A stretch of 64,000 bases of DNA from Roseburia lenta (lineage in GTDB: Bacteria; Bacillota; Clostridia; Lachnospirales; Lachnospiraceae). The notes beneath the pieces are model-generated. The model saw nothing but the letters and a program-made list of their open reading frames with translations, was not told where the DNA came from and ran no database searches. Every line of letters begins with the position of its first letter. Positions within the stretch are counted from its first letter, which is position 1. Shown piece after piece: positions 49,652 to 57,676 of the stretch. The DNA lies in contig NZ_JACOPG010000001.1 of the NCBI RefSeq assembly GCF_014287435.1, positions 310,001 through 374,000 of the forward strand, written 5' to 3'. A program made the position numbers and the translations under genes.

Positions 49652-50218
49652 TCAGCGGTATTTTTCTTTATTTGTTAGACAAACAGCATCCTGTGTTCTC
49701 ATATGCAAGATTTCTGTCTGTGTAAGGTCACTTTTATAAAAAGACATGATTTTTTCCATGGTCTTTCTGCGAATCCGGTATATCGTCTGCGGATGCAGAT
49801 TGTAATCAGTCCCCATCTGTTGTACGGCGTCATGTATTTTTTCAGCAGCACTATGTAAATACAACCTATCTAAGACACAACGCTCTTTTTCATCTAAAAT
49901 CTCATAAATTGCCATAATACGATTCATACTTTCCTGTTCTTCAATAATGTCACGCATCAGGCTCTTTATATCATCCACACGCTGTTTAGATAACTCTATG
50001 TATCTCGTGTAAATTTCATCAATATCGCTATCCATCTGATGCCTAGCCTCTGATGGGCTATAAATCGGATATGCAGTTGCCTGCAGCAATTCATCATCTA
50101 GTGTTTGCGTATTTAAAAGGGTATATTGTGTTGACATTTCCCTACGCAATTCTATTGTTCTAGCATCATACGTTCTCAGTGTTCGTATGATAAACTCCTG
50201 GTCTATCTCTTTGTACAT
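49652..50218 (-). CDS. Sigma-70 region 4-like / ArpU-like regulator
   Basis: A 188-residue helical protein. IYEILDEKERCVLDRLYLHSAAEKIHDAVQQMG and YNLHPQTIYRIRRKTMEKIMSFY resemble the sigma region 4 helix-turn-helix of ArpU/RinA-like transcription factors. The N-terminal part (to 90) is of unknown fold. TAGGAGAAA ribosome site. It could be an activator of element promoters (inference). Confidence 0.55.
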   Translation of the reverse strand: MYKEIDQEFIIRTLRTYDARTIELRREMSTQYTLLNTQTLDDELLQATAYPIYSPSEARHQMDSDIDEIYTRYIELSKQRVDDIKSLMRDIIEEQESMNRIMAIYEILDEKERCVLDRLYLHSAAEKIHDAVQQMGTDYNLHPQTIYRIRRKTMEKIMSFYKSDLTQTEILHMRTQDAVCLTNKEKYR

Positions 50219-50231
50219 GAATATATTTCTC

Positions 50232-50471
50232 CTATTGTTTATCCATATCTTCCCTTGGAACTGGCACTCCTCCTAATCCTCTGCATATGCGATCAAAAGC
50301 TTCGACTCCTACTTCTTTTTGGATATCCTCAGGAAGATCCTTCAAATTTGCCAATAGTCCTTCTGAAGAGTTCCATAAACGTATATTCCAGCCCTCATCT
50401 AGTAAGGCCTGTACTCTCGGTCCAACATGTACCCAGTAATTAAAAGTCGCCTGTTTTGGATATCTTGCCAT
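50232..50471 (-). CDS. Small protein of unknown function
   Basis: A 79-residue protein (MARYPKQATFNYWVHVGPRV...) with no family recognised. AGAGGAGGTAC ribosome site, 13 bp before the next gene. Downstream of the XRE gene in the same direction. Confidence 0.6.
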   Translation of the reverse strand: MARYPKQATFNYWVHVGPRVQALLDEGWNIRLWNSSEGLLANLKDLPEDIQKEVGVEAFDRICRGLGGVPVPREDMDKQ

Positions 50472-50544
50472 TTCTAGTACCTCCTCTCTCGTTCATCTTA
50501 TGTATGAATGGTTGTACATAATGATTCACTGTATGTTAGTTTCA

Positions 50545-50748
50545 CTAACGGCTGTCAAATTTTATCTGTTCTATAGGAATTCCAAAAAAAGACGCTATTT
50601 TTAAAGCATTATGCAAAGATGGATTTCTTTTCCCAGTCTCCCACATACCAACCAAACTTGGACTAACACCAACTTGAAGGGCAAACATTTTCTGTGATAA
50701 TTCTTTCTCATTTCGCAATGCCGCCAATGTTTTCTTTTTATTAGGCAT
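50545..50748 (-). CDS. XRE-family repressor (divergent pair, left)
   Basis: A 67-residue HTH protein: LAALRNEKELSQKMFALQVGVSPSLVGMWETGKRNPSLHNALKIASFFGI. AAAGGAGATGAC ribosome site. Its promoter TTGACA/TATAAC lies in the 158-bp divergent region, which holds repeated AGTGAGT/ACTCACT elements as likely operators. Part of the element's control switch (inference). Confidence 0.83.
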   Translation of the reverse strand: MPNKKKTLAALRNEKELSQKMFALQVGVSPSLVGMWETGKRNPSLHNALKIASFFGIPIEQIKFDSR

Positions 50749-50906
50749 AATATGTCATCTCCTTTACACTCACTCTATGTAAGTGTTATAACACACTAAA
50801 AGTGAGTATGTCAACATATAATGAGTAAATACATAAAAACAGAGTCTAACGGGGTTCTTTTTTGTTAGTTTTGTATTACAAGATTTTGTTGAAGGGAGAT
50901 CGTTAT

Positions 50907-51293
50907 ATGCAGATTGGTCATGTAATAGCACAATTAAGAACAGAAAAAGGAATTAGCCAAAAAAAATTGGCAGAAGAATTACATGTAAGTCCTGGTCTTG
51001 TCGGCATGTGGGAAACGAACAAAAGACTTCCCTCCATTGATTGTCTAATATCCTTAATAGATTATTTTAAAATCAGTGCAGATGTACTATTAGATGGCGA
51101 AAGAAAAATCAAGCCATCCGAATACTCATCTCTCAAACCTGCTATAGACTCAGATGAAAAAAAATTACTAGACACTTTTTACCAACTAGATATTGATGGC
51201 AAGGACATTCTCATCGGAGAAGCAAAAAAACTATTAAGAGGTCAACGTTCAGAAGAAAAAAGACGTATAAACACGTTACAAAATGCGCAATAA
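50907..51293 (+). CDS. XRE-family regulator (divergent pair, right)
   Basis: A 128-residue protein: HTH 1-60 (VIAQLRTEKGISQKKLAEELHVSPGLVGMWETNKRLPSI), then an ImmR-like helical C-terminus (DSDEKKLLDTFYQLDIDGKDILIGEAKKLL). The recognition-helix region is very similar to its divergent partner, so they may compete for the same operators (inference). Start at 50907 after GAAGGGAG. Confidence 0.82.
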   Translation: MQIGHVIAQLRTEKGISQKKLAEELHVSPGLVGMWETNKRLPSIDCLISLIDYFKISADVLLDGERKIKPSEYSSLKPAIDSDEKKLLDTFYQLDIDGKDILIGEAKKLLRGQRSEEKRRINTLQNAQ

Positions 51294-51468
51294 TACCGTT
51301 CTCAAGAGATGGATTCTTATAAAATTACTAAAGAACTACTAGATCGAACACTCGGTATCTAAACACATTTACAGAAATGCGCAAAACAATTTGCAGATAA
51401 TTAGGAAGTCATCAAAGTAAGGTTAGATGATGTAAATACAATGTTATCTGTTCACAAGGAGAACAATT

Positions 51469-52125
51469 ATGAAATTACTACTTAATGCTTCATACGATGA
51501 TAAAGATATGGTTAAAAAACTTGGAGCCTATTGGAATCCCACCTTAAAAAAATGGTATGTCCAAAACGAGCAAGATTACGAGAAATTTATTCCCTGGATA
51601 CTTCAAGGACAAGAAGAAACCTATATTATTAAGGACTATTTCTATTTAATATTTGGTACAAAAACATGCTACAGATGCAATCAGCCAACAAGTGTCATTG
51701 GATTTGGTATTGAAAATTATGCCGAAGTAATTGATCCCAATGTATATGATACCGACTCGCCAATATCTTGGCACTCAGGAACTATTCACATTGTTCCGTT
51801 TATTGATAATCTTCCAAATGGTATCTATAAATATTTACAAGAAAAATTTCATTTTTATAATAGTTACTCAAAAACCATCGACGATTATTATTTTGCAAAT
51901 CACTGTGAGCATTGCAATGCCCTTCAGGGTAGTTATTTTCTGTTTGATGAGGTTGATTCTCCATTTTTTATTAACTCTGTAGCCGATGCACAGCAATTAG
52001 ATTTATATCAAGTACAATTAAAATACGATATTATCACTGATTTAGATCTGAGATGCTGTTCTACTGATTATCTCATCAAAAAGTCGGCAAATATTCATCA
52101 GATTATAATAAAGGATTCCAAATAA
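51469..52125 (+). CDS. DUF5710-domain zinc-binding protein
   Basis: A 218-residue protein. The N-terminus LLLNASYDDKDMVKKLGAYWNPTLKKWYV is a DUF5710 domain, usually attached to primases or topoisomerase-type proteins. Two CxxC pairs (CYRCNQ, CEHCNA) suggest a zinc-binding domain. ACAAGGAGAAC ribosome site. No catalytic domain visible; role unknown. Confidence 0.7.
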   Translation: MKLLLNASYDDKDMVKKLGAYWNPTLKKWYVQNEQDYEKFIPWILQGQEETYIIKDYFYLIFGTKTCYRCNQPTSVIGFGIENYAEVIDPNVYDTDSPISWHSGTIHIVPFIDNLPNGIYKYLQEKFHFYNSYSKTIDDYYFANHCEHCNALQGSYFLFDEVDSPFFINSVADAQQLDLYQVQLKYDIITDLDLRCCSTDYLIKKSANIHQIIIKDSK

Positions 52126-52126
52126 T

Positions 52127-52372
52127 AAGCTCAAACTAATATGTAAAGAATTTTCAGTTAATGAGGTATGGCTGCGATCTGGAACTGGAGATATGTTTCT
52201 TCAAGAAAACAAAGATGCACAGATTTCTCAGATGCTTGATGAAGTCATTAAGGCTAATGAATCAGACTTTAAACGACGTCTTATTTCCGCTTTATCCAAG
52301 TTAGATGATGATGGTTGGGACTGTTTAGAAAAACTGGTAGAAAACATTACTGCCACAGATAAAGAAAAATAA
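52127..52372 (+). pseudogene. 3' remnant of an XRE regulator, source of a triple repeat
   Basis: Open frame without start. KLKLICKEFSVNEVWLRSGTGDMFLQ is the conserved tail of XRE regulators after the HTH, continuing to LEKLVENITATDKEK and a stop. The HTH itself is missing. The last 120 bp, plus the antitoxin promoter behind it, recur at 52730-52890 and 54175-54365. Confidence 0.75.
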
Positions 52373-52395
52373 TGATAATAGATTTTCTCGCATAT

Positions 52396-52502
52396 TTGAC
52401 ATTTCATGTGCATATGCTATAATGCCAATAGGCAAAGAAATGATGTGAGTATCCAAGTAGATACGCAAAAAACCTCGGAGGTTGCAACTCCGAGGTTTTT
52501 CT
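52396..52502 (+). ncRNA. Antitoxin RNA of Fst-like locus F1
   Basis: TTGACA (52396), 16 bp, TATAAT (52418-52423). The RNA runs from about 52430 and ends at the bidirectional terminator AACCTCGGAG/CTCCGAGGTT (52471-52496). It contains ATCCAAGTAGA (52451-52461), which recurs at 52628-52638 over the toxin start codon, so the RNA is complementary to the toxin initiation region, as in par of pAD1. Confidence 0.8.
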
Positions 52503-52546
52503 ATTCCGTTTTGGCAAGGTGGCTTATACCCTAGGCTGGCTACCGC

Positions 52547-52633
52547 TTAGTTATCTCTGTCCAACCATTTGCAGATGTAGTAGGCAACTACACCCGCCAA
52601 GACAGAGCAGAAAAATGATGTAAATAAATCCAA
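52547..52633 (-). CDS. Fst-like toxin peptide F1
   Basis: A 28-residue peptide starting at TTG 52633: DLFTSFFCSVLAGVVAYYIC then KWLDRDN. One helix and a charged tail, the YYICKWLDR end being typical of clostridial Fst-like toxins. AAAGGGGGTG ribosome site. It converges with the antitoxin RNA on a shared terminator; mRNA promoter -10 TATAAT at 52681-52686 (minus). Confidence 0.75.
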   Translation of the reverse strand: MDLFTSFFCSVLAGVVAYYICKWLDRDN

Positions 52634-52729
52634 GTAGAGCACCCCCTTTCTGCACCTGTATAGGGGTGGTAGCATTGCCAATTATAACACAATGGTCGGA
52701 ATAATAAACCTTTTCCATTGAATAATAGA

Positions 52730-52890
52730 TGCTATTTTATTTCCGCTTTATCCAAGTTAGATGTTGATGGTTGGGACTATTTAGAAAAACTGATGGAGAA
52801 CATTTCTGCCACAAATAAAGAAAAATAATGATAATAGATCTTGTCGCATATTTGACATTTCATGTGCATATGCTACAATGCCAATAGGCA
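52730..52890 (+). repeat. Second copy of the XRE-tail plus antitoxin-promoter repeat
   Basis: TATTTCCGCTTTATCCAAGT onward repeats the 3' XRE remnant with scattered changes, up to the GCCAATAGGCAAA start of an antitoxin RNA. Confidence 0.85.
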
Positions 52891-52953
52891 AAAAGATATG
52901 AGTGACTTCTATAAATCAGCAAAACCCCCACGAGTTCGCACCTCGTGGGGGTT
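52852..52953 (+). ncRNA. Antitoxin RNA of locus F2 (toxin truncated)
   Basis: TTGACA (52852), 16 bp, TACAAT (52874). Terminator ACCCCCACGAG/CTCGTGGGGGT at 52924-52952. The recognition segment TCTATAAATCAGC resembles F3, but the matching toxin start is deleted. Confidence 0.68.
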
Positions 52954-53001
52954 TCTATTCCATTTTTTGCAGGGTGGCTTAAGCCCTAAGCTAGTTGCCT
53001 T

Positions 53002-53040
53002 CTACCTCTCTCTATCCAACCATTTGCAAATATAGTGGCA
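53002..53040 (-). pseudogene. Truncated Fst-like toxin F2
   Basis: Only the C-terminal codons remain (YICKWLDRER, then stop). The hydrophobic start is missing, where the peptidase gene segment begins. Confidence 0.7.
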
Positions 53041-53064
53041 AAACCAATGGGCACTCACTTTTCA

Positions 53065-53994
53065 CTATTTAGCTCCATATACCACTCTATATGTCGCACC
53101 TAATTCCTGCAAATGCATAATGCGTGCATCCTTATCTGGATGACTGCTTTCCAAACTCGCAAATAGCCCTTTCGCAGTTGATCCTCCAAGTGAATCAAGC
53201 ATCGCACACAATGCATTACCATATCCCAGACGATACGAAAACTCATCTGCTTCATATTCATTAGATCTACTTGACTTCATAACAAGCCAAATTCCAATTT
53301 TAGTCCATAACCACATAATCCCGGTAACAAATAATGTAATAAAGAAATGATATATTGCATTACAAATTGCCATAATCACTCCTTCTGTCCCGCCAAGAAT
53401 TGCTGCAAAAATACTTGTTGTAATATGACCAATATCTATCACCAATTTAAAACCTAGCACAAAGGCACTCACGATCAAATTTCCCACTGATACCAACAAT
53501 ATCAAATCTGTGTCTTTGTGTGCCAAATGTCCAAATTCATGTCCTAACGTAGCCTTAATCTGATCTTGAGGCATATATAACAATCCTTCTGTAATACATA
53601 TTGTCTTTCTTCCAGTTGCAAAAGCATTCGGTTCCGAATCTCCATTAATATACAATTTAACTTTATTTGGAATATGCGGATCAAGTTTCTTTGCATCTTC
53701 ATATACTTCTTGAAAAATCGATTCAATAAACTCTTTTTGCTCGGCTCGCTTAATTTTTTTGCAACCTGTCTGTAACCGCAAGATCCACTCTCCAAATGGT
53801 GACATTGCAATAAATAGTGAAATCATATACAAAATCAGTGCCAAAGCAAATTCCTGCCAAAATGTTATTCCTGTAAAGCCGATTAATAGTAATGCAATAA
53901 TTCCTGTAATCACGAACACATTAATAACTAAATATATAAGTGTTGGGATATTGGTCTTGTGAACTAATCGTTTAATCAAATCGAAAACATACAT
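53065..53994 (-). CDS. M48-family membrane metallopeptidase (HtpX-like)
   Basis: A 309-residue protein. Two N-terminal helices, then zinc motif TLGHEFGHLAHKD (HExxH) at about 155-165, two further helices and the downstream Glu in SNEYEADEFSYRLGY. It cleaves damaged membrane proteins in related families. Start at 53994 after ATAGGAGGAAG. It lies between two copies of the F repeat as apparent cargo. Confidence 0.88.
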   Translation of the reverse strand: MYVFDLIKRLVHKTNIPTLIYLVINVFVITGIIALLLIGFTGITFWQEFALALILYMISLFIAMSPFGEWILRLQTGCKKIKRAEQKEFIESIFQEVYEDAKKLDPHIPNKVKLYINGDSEPNAFATGRKTICITEGLLYMPQDQIKATLGHEFGHLAHKDTDLILLVSVGNLIVSAFVLGFKLVIDIGHITTSIFAAILGGTEGVIMAICNAIYHFFITLFVTGIMWLWTKIGIWLVMKSSRSNEYEADEFSYRLGYGNALCAMLDSLGGSTAKGLFASLESSHPDKDARIMHLQELGATYRVVYGAK

Positions 53995-54174
53995 AACTCT
54001 TCCTCCTATATGCATTTATTGTTTTAAATCTTTATAATATATAATACCAATATACTTCCATTCTGTACACCATCCATAGACGGAAAATGATAAAGACTCC
54101 TATCATAAATTCTTTACCTGATAATATCTTTTTCGGAAGTTTGACAAATACTTATACCTTTTGTCCTCAAAAAT

Positions 54175-54365
54175 AAAGCTAATGAATCAGACTTTAAACG
54201 CCGTCTTATTTCCGCTTTATCCAAGTTAGATGATGATGGTTGGGACTGTTTAGAAAAACTGGTAGAGAACATTACTGCCACTGATAAAGAAAAATAATGA
54301 TAATAGATTTTCTCGCATATTTGACATTTCATGTGCATATGCTATAATGCCAATAGGCAAAGTTA
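54175..54365 (+). repeat. Third copy of the XRE-tail plus antitoxin-promoter repeat
   Basis: AAGCTAATGAATCAGACTTT onward, nearly identical to 52248-52440. Confidence 0.88.
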
Positions 54366-54420
54366 AGAGTGACTTCTATAAGTCAGCAAAACCCCCACGA
54401 GGTGCGAACTCGTGGGGGTT
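54321..54420 (+). ncRNA. Antitoxin RNA of Fst-like locus F3
   Basis: TTGACA (54321), 16 bp, TATAAT (54343-54348). Terminator ACCCCCACGAG/CTCGTGGGGGT at 54391-54419. The segment TCTATAAGTCAGC (54375-54387) matches the F3 toxin start region (54552-54564) at 12 of 13 positions and differs from F1. Confidence 0.78.
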
Positions 54421-54469
54421 TCTATTCCATTTTTTGCAGGGTGGCTTAAGCCCTAGGCTGATTGCCTTC

Positions 54470-54556
54470 CTAATCATTTCTATCCAACCATTTGCAAATA
54501 TAGTAGGCAACTATACTTGCCATAATAGAAATGACAAATGCTAAGAGTGTATCTAT
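54470..54556 (-). CDS. Fst-like toxin peptide F3 (ATA start position)
   Basis: A 28-codon frame aligned without gaps to F1: DTLLAFVISIMASIVAYYIC then KWLDRND. AAAGGGGGGCTG ribosome site at the right distance. The start-codon position holds ATA instead of TTG; the first ATG is internal and would halve the helix. It may be expressed weakly or be damaged. mRNA -10 TATACT at 54604-54609 (minus). Confidence 0.6.
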   Translation of the reverse strand: MDTLLAFVISIMASIVAYYICKWLDRND

Positions 54557-54697
54557 AGGTCAGCCCCCCTTTCCTTGCCAGTATAGGGGTGGCAACGTTT
54601 ATCAGTATATCACACTAACCACATCTTTCCAATCGTTCTAATATCTATATTTACTGTATATCTATCAGTGCAAATATAATAGGCGATTATATCATTT

Positions 54698-54726
54698 GAC
54701 CCCCTAATATGCCTCATGTATAATTT
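54698..54726 (+). promoter_or_regulatory. Promoter of the integrase gene
   Basis: TTGACC (54698-54703), 17 bp, TATAAT (54721-54726), 48 bp before the ATG. Confidence 0.75.
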
Positions 54727-54774
54727 TACTAGGTTTAATATATTATTTTACGCGATATTGCGAAAGGATTTACC

Positions 54775-56220
54775 ATGAAAAAAACAGGTGCAATTTATAT
54801 TAGAGTATCAACTGGACGCCAGGAAGAACTTTCTCCGGATGCACAATTACGCCTCTTGAAAGAATATGCGGAAAGAAATGATATCTACATTCCATCAGAA
54901 TATATATTTCAGGACAATGGTATCTCTGGTCGTAAGGTATCAAAACGCCCTGCTTTTCAGCAGATGATTGGACTTGCAAAATCCCAGGAACATCCTATTG
55001 ATGTAATTATTGTATGGAAATTTTCTCGATTTGCTCGTAACCAGGAAGAATCTATCGTTTATAAATCTTTACTAAGGAAAAGTAATGTAGATGTTATTTC
55101 CATTTCTGAAAATGTTGAAGGAGATTTCGGTTCACTAATTGAGCGTATTATTGAATGGATGGATGAATACTACTCCATCCGTCTTGGTGAAGAAGTTGTT
55201 AGAGGTATGACTGAAAAAGCATTACGTGGTCAAACGTTAAGCGCTCCGCCTATTGGTTATATTTTACAAGATGGCACAATAGAAATTGATTCAGCCACCT
55301 CTGTAATACCTCTTACAATTAAAGATATGTATTTATCCGGATATTCCTTACGACAAATAAGTGATTATTTAAATGAACACGGCTATCGAACGAAACGTGG
55401 AAATCCTTTTGATACCCGCGGTATTCTATATATTATTGAAAATCCCTTTTACTGTGGTATTTTACGATGGAATTATTCTGATCGACAACGCGTTCTTAAA
55501 CCAGCAGATGAAGTTATCTATGCCAAAGGAACATGGGAACCACTATGGGATGAAGAAACTTACAATAAAATGCAAACATTACGCCAAAACACAAAAAAAG
55601 AATTTAAGACACGCGATCATTCAACCACACGCCATTGGCTTACTGGCCTCGTAAAATGCAGTACTTGTGGCGGTAATCTAACAGCAGCCAAAGGCACCAA
55701 TGGATTTCAATGTTGGAAATATGCAAAGGGAATCTGTCATGATTCTCATTATATCTCTGTCAAAAACATGGAAGCTAACATCATAAGTGGTTTAGAGGGA
55801 TTTCTTGACACTGGCATTGTGTATTATACTGTTATTTCTACAGAATCGAATGATAATGCACAGCGTATAGACTTCTTACAACATCAACTCAATAAACTTG
55901 ATCAAAGAGAACGTCGTGCTAAAGAAGCGTATTTAAATGGTATTGATACAATTGATGAATATAAGAAAAACAAATTATCTATTCAAGATGATCGCAACAC
56001 GATACAACTAGAAATTGATTCACTCTCTCAAATAAAAAAGTATGCAAAGGAAGAATTAGACGCCCTTATGCTCTCTCGTATTCAGGATGTTGTTACCACC
56101 TTAAAAGACGAAAACATAGGAGATATTGAAAAAGGAAATTCTATTCGCACGATTGTTAGCCAGATTGTATTTGATCGGCAAAACACATCCTTTGATTTCG
56201 TTCTCCATCTGAACATATAA
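54775..56220 (+). CDS. Large serine recombinase (element integrase)
   Basis: A 481-residue site-specific recombinase. The catalytic domain begins GAIYIRVSTGRQ with Ser12 as nucleophile and carries IIVWKFSRFARNQEE. The recombinase domain includes PPIGYIL and GNPFDTRGILYIIENPFYCGILRWN. A zinc ribbon follows (CSTCGG...CWKYAKGICH), then a coiled coil (about 365-440). It catalyses integration and, with a directionality factor, excision. The gene ends 23 bp before the attR core. GCGAAAGGATTT ribosome site. Confidence 0.95.
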   Translation: MKKTGAIYIRVSTGRQEELSPDAQLRLLKEYAERNDIYIPSEYIFQDNGISGRKVSKRPAFQQMIGLAKSQEHPIDVIIVWKFSRFARNQEESIVYKSLLRKSNVDVISISENVEGDFGSLIERIIEWMDEYYSIRLGEEVVRGMTEKALRGQTLSAPPIGYILQDGTIEIDSATSVIPLTIKDMYLSGYSLRQISDYLNEHGYRTKRGNPFDTRGILYIIENPFYCGILRWNYSDRQRVLKPADEVIYAKGTWEPLWDEETYNKMQTLRQNTKKEFKTRDHSTTRHWLTGLVKCSTCGGNLTAAKGTNGFQCWKYAKGICHDSHYISVKNMEANIISGLEGFLDTGIVYYTVISTESNDNAQRIDFLQHQLNKLDQRERRAKEAYLNGIDTIDEYKKNKLSIQDDRNTIQLEIDSLSQIKKYAKEELDALMLSRIQDVVTTLKDENIGDIEKGNSIRTIVSQIVFDRQNTSFDFVLHLNI

Positions 56221-56227
56221 TCAATAG

Positions 56228-56239
56228 TATAAGTTATTG
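56228..56239 (-). repeat. attP arm, right end of the element
   Basis: On the minus strand CAATAACTTATA, an exact inverted copy of the left arm. Confidence 0.8.
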
Positions 56240-56243
56240 CGAG

Positions 56244-56252
56244 ATGGTGGTC
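56244..56252 (+). other. attR core of the conjugative element
   Basis: ATGGTGGTC, the second copy of the 9-bp core. cotJC codons resume immediately (CCC GAC GGC). Confidence 0.88.
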
Positions 56253-56755
56253 CCGACGGCGAACTCGGAGCCTCCCTCCGTTATCTGTCCCAGCGATATA
56301 CCATGCCTTATCGTGAGGTTGCGGGGCTTTTGACTGATATCGCGGTAGAAGAACTCGGCCATCTGGAAATGGTCTCCACCATCGTCTACCAGTTGACTGA
56401 CGGTCTGTCCCCGGAGGAGATCAAGGCCAGCGGTTATGATAAATACTTTGTAGACCATACCTTAGGTGTCTATCCGCAGGCTGCCTCCGGCACACCATTT
56501 TCCGCAGATACCTTCCAATCGACCGGCGATACCATTGCCGATCTATACGAAGACATGGCGGCGGAGCAAAAAGCCCGCACCACCTATGATAATATTCTTC
56601 GTATGGTAAAAGATCCCGATATTGTAGATCCGATCCGCTTCCTGCGTGCCCGTGAGATCGTTCACTTCCAGCGTTTCGGTGAAGCCATGCGCATCGTCTG
56701 CGATCATCTGGACTCCAAAAACTACTATATGTTCAATCCGTCTTTCGACTCTTAA
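56244..56755 (+). pseudogene. cotJC: cotJC, 3' fragment
   Basis: The frame resumes at the core as GGPDGELGASLRYL and runs 167 further codons to the stop at 56755. Manganese-catalase ligands are present as AVEELGHLEM and RAREIVHFQRFGE. It has no start codon or ribosome site of its own. Together with 9079-9171 it gives a normal-length 198-residue CotJC. Confidence 0.93.
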
Positions 56756-57541
56756 TTGGTCTTGGCATCCTGTGGAGGCTGCATATTGCCGCCTCCCTGG
56801 GCAGGACCGCCCTGTCCCATCTGTGGCATATCGCCATTCTGGCTCATATCACCCTGTGGTCCGCCACCCATATCGCCGTTCATATCCTGTCCGTCCATAG
56901 GTCCGCAGCCCATGGTACCAACGCTTCCTCCGGCAGAGATCACCATAGAATCTACCGTAAAGGTCTGGTCTTCTGTGCCGTCCACAGTCACAGTGTAAGT
57001 CTCTCCACTGGTCCATGCCATATTTTGAAAATGATGTATTGTAAATGCCATATTTGGATAAAAGATCCACGAACCATTTTGGCATGGCATCTGAGATCTT
57101 TCCTTCCATCAGATAATAGCCCGGTGTCAGCAAAAGTGTCGTGTTCTCGTCACTTTGCAGAGTCAGATTATCGGTGCGGCTGCGGATTGCCACATCAAAG
57201 GTAACGCGGAAATCCGGGTCGTCCTTTCCAAACATTGCCAGCCTGTCATAAGCGATATAGCGCTTTGGTCGGATCCCATAATGGGTAAAAAAGTAATCCA
57301 CTTCCCAATAGATCTGACCGGTTTCTTTTGGCGCATCTCCTTCTTCCAGATACTTTTTGGCTTCTTTCCTAGATAAGGGGATCCGTCTTTTATTGACCAG
57401 TCCGTTATATTTTTTCTTGATCTCCAAAAAATAGGTAGAATCCTCTGCCATATAGACATCCAGTTCCTTTTTTTAGACCTCATATGTCTTTTGATCCAGC
57501 AGATATTTCTTTTCGTAACGGTTAAAAACTTTTTGGATCAT
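56752..57541 (-). pseudogene. VTC-domain gene fused by deletion to the tail of another surface/coat gene
   Basis: From the ATG at 57541 (MIQKVFNRYEKKYLLDQKTYEV) the frame stops early at a deletion scar near 57475. It resumes as EIKKKYNGLVNKRRIPLSRKEA, YIAYDRLAMFGKDDPDFRVTFD and LMEGKISDAMPKWFVDLLSKYGI, the C-terminal half of a VTC polyphosphate-polymerase domain. At SFSKYG (about 57020) it jumps into another gene's tail (TYTVTVDGTEDQTFTV...), a Gly/Met/Gln-rich C-terminus as in CotH- or carbohydrate-binding proteins. At least two deletions are implied. Confidence 0.72.
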
Positions 57542-57612
57542 ATGCCCTACCTCCTTATCTGCTTTTATTCTAAAAAGGAAAAGTGATGGCTATGTGAAGA
57601 TGACCTGAACAC

Positions 57613-57656
57613 TAAAAGAAGTCTTACGACAACAGGTTTTCTGCTGTCATAAGACT
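57613..57656 (-). terminator. Terminator of the cNMP-domain operon
   Basis: AGAAGTCTTATGACA and TGTCGTAAGACTTCT form a long stem with T-rich tails, 20 bp after the stop of the next gene. Confidence 0.7.
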
Positions 57657-57676
57657 TCTCATTTTCTGCTATTTTT

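Noticed and set aside
9155..56252. Insertion in a tRNA gene
   Set aside because: The core lies inside cotJC codons on both sides, and no tRNA-like sequence is present.
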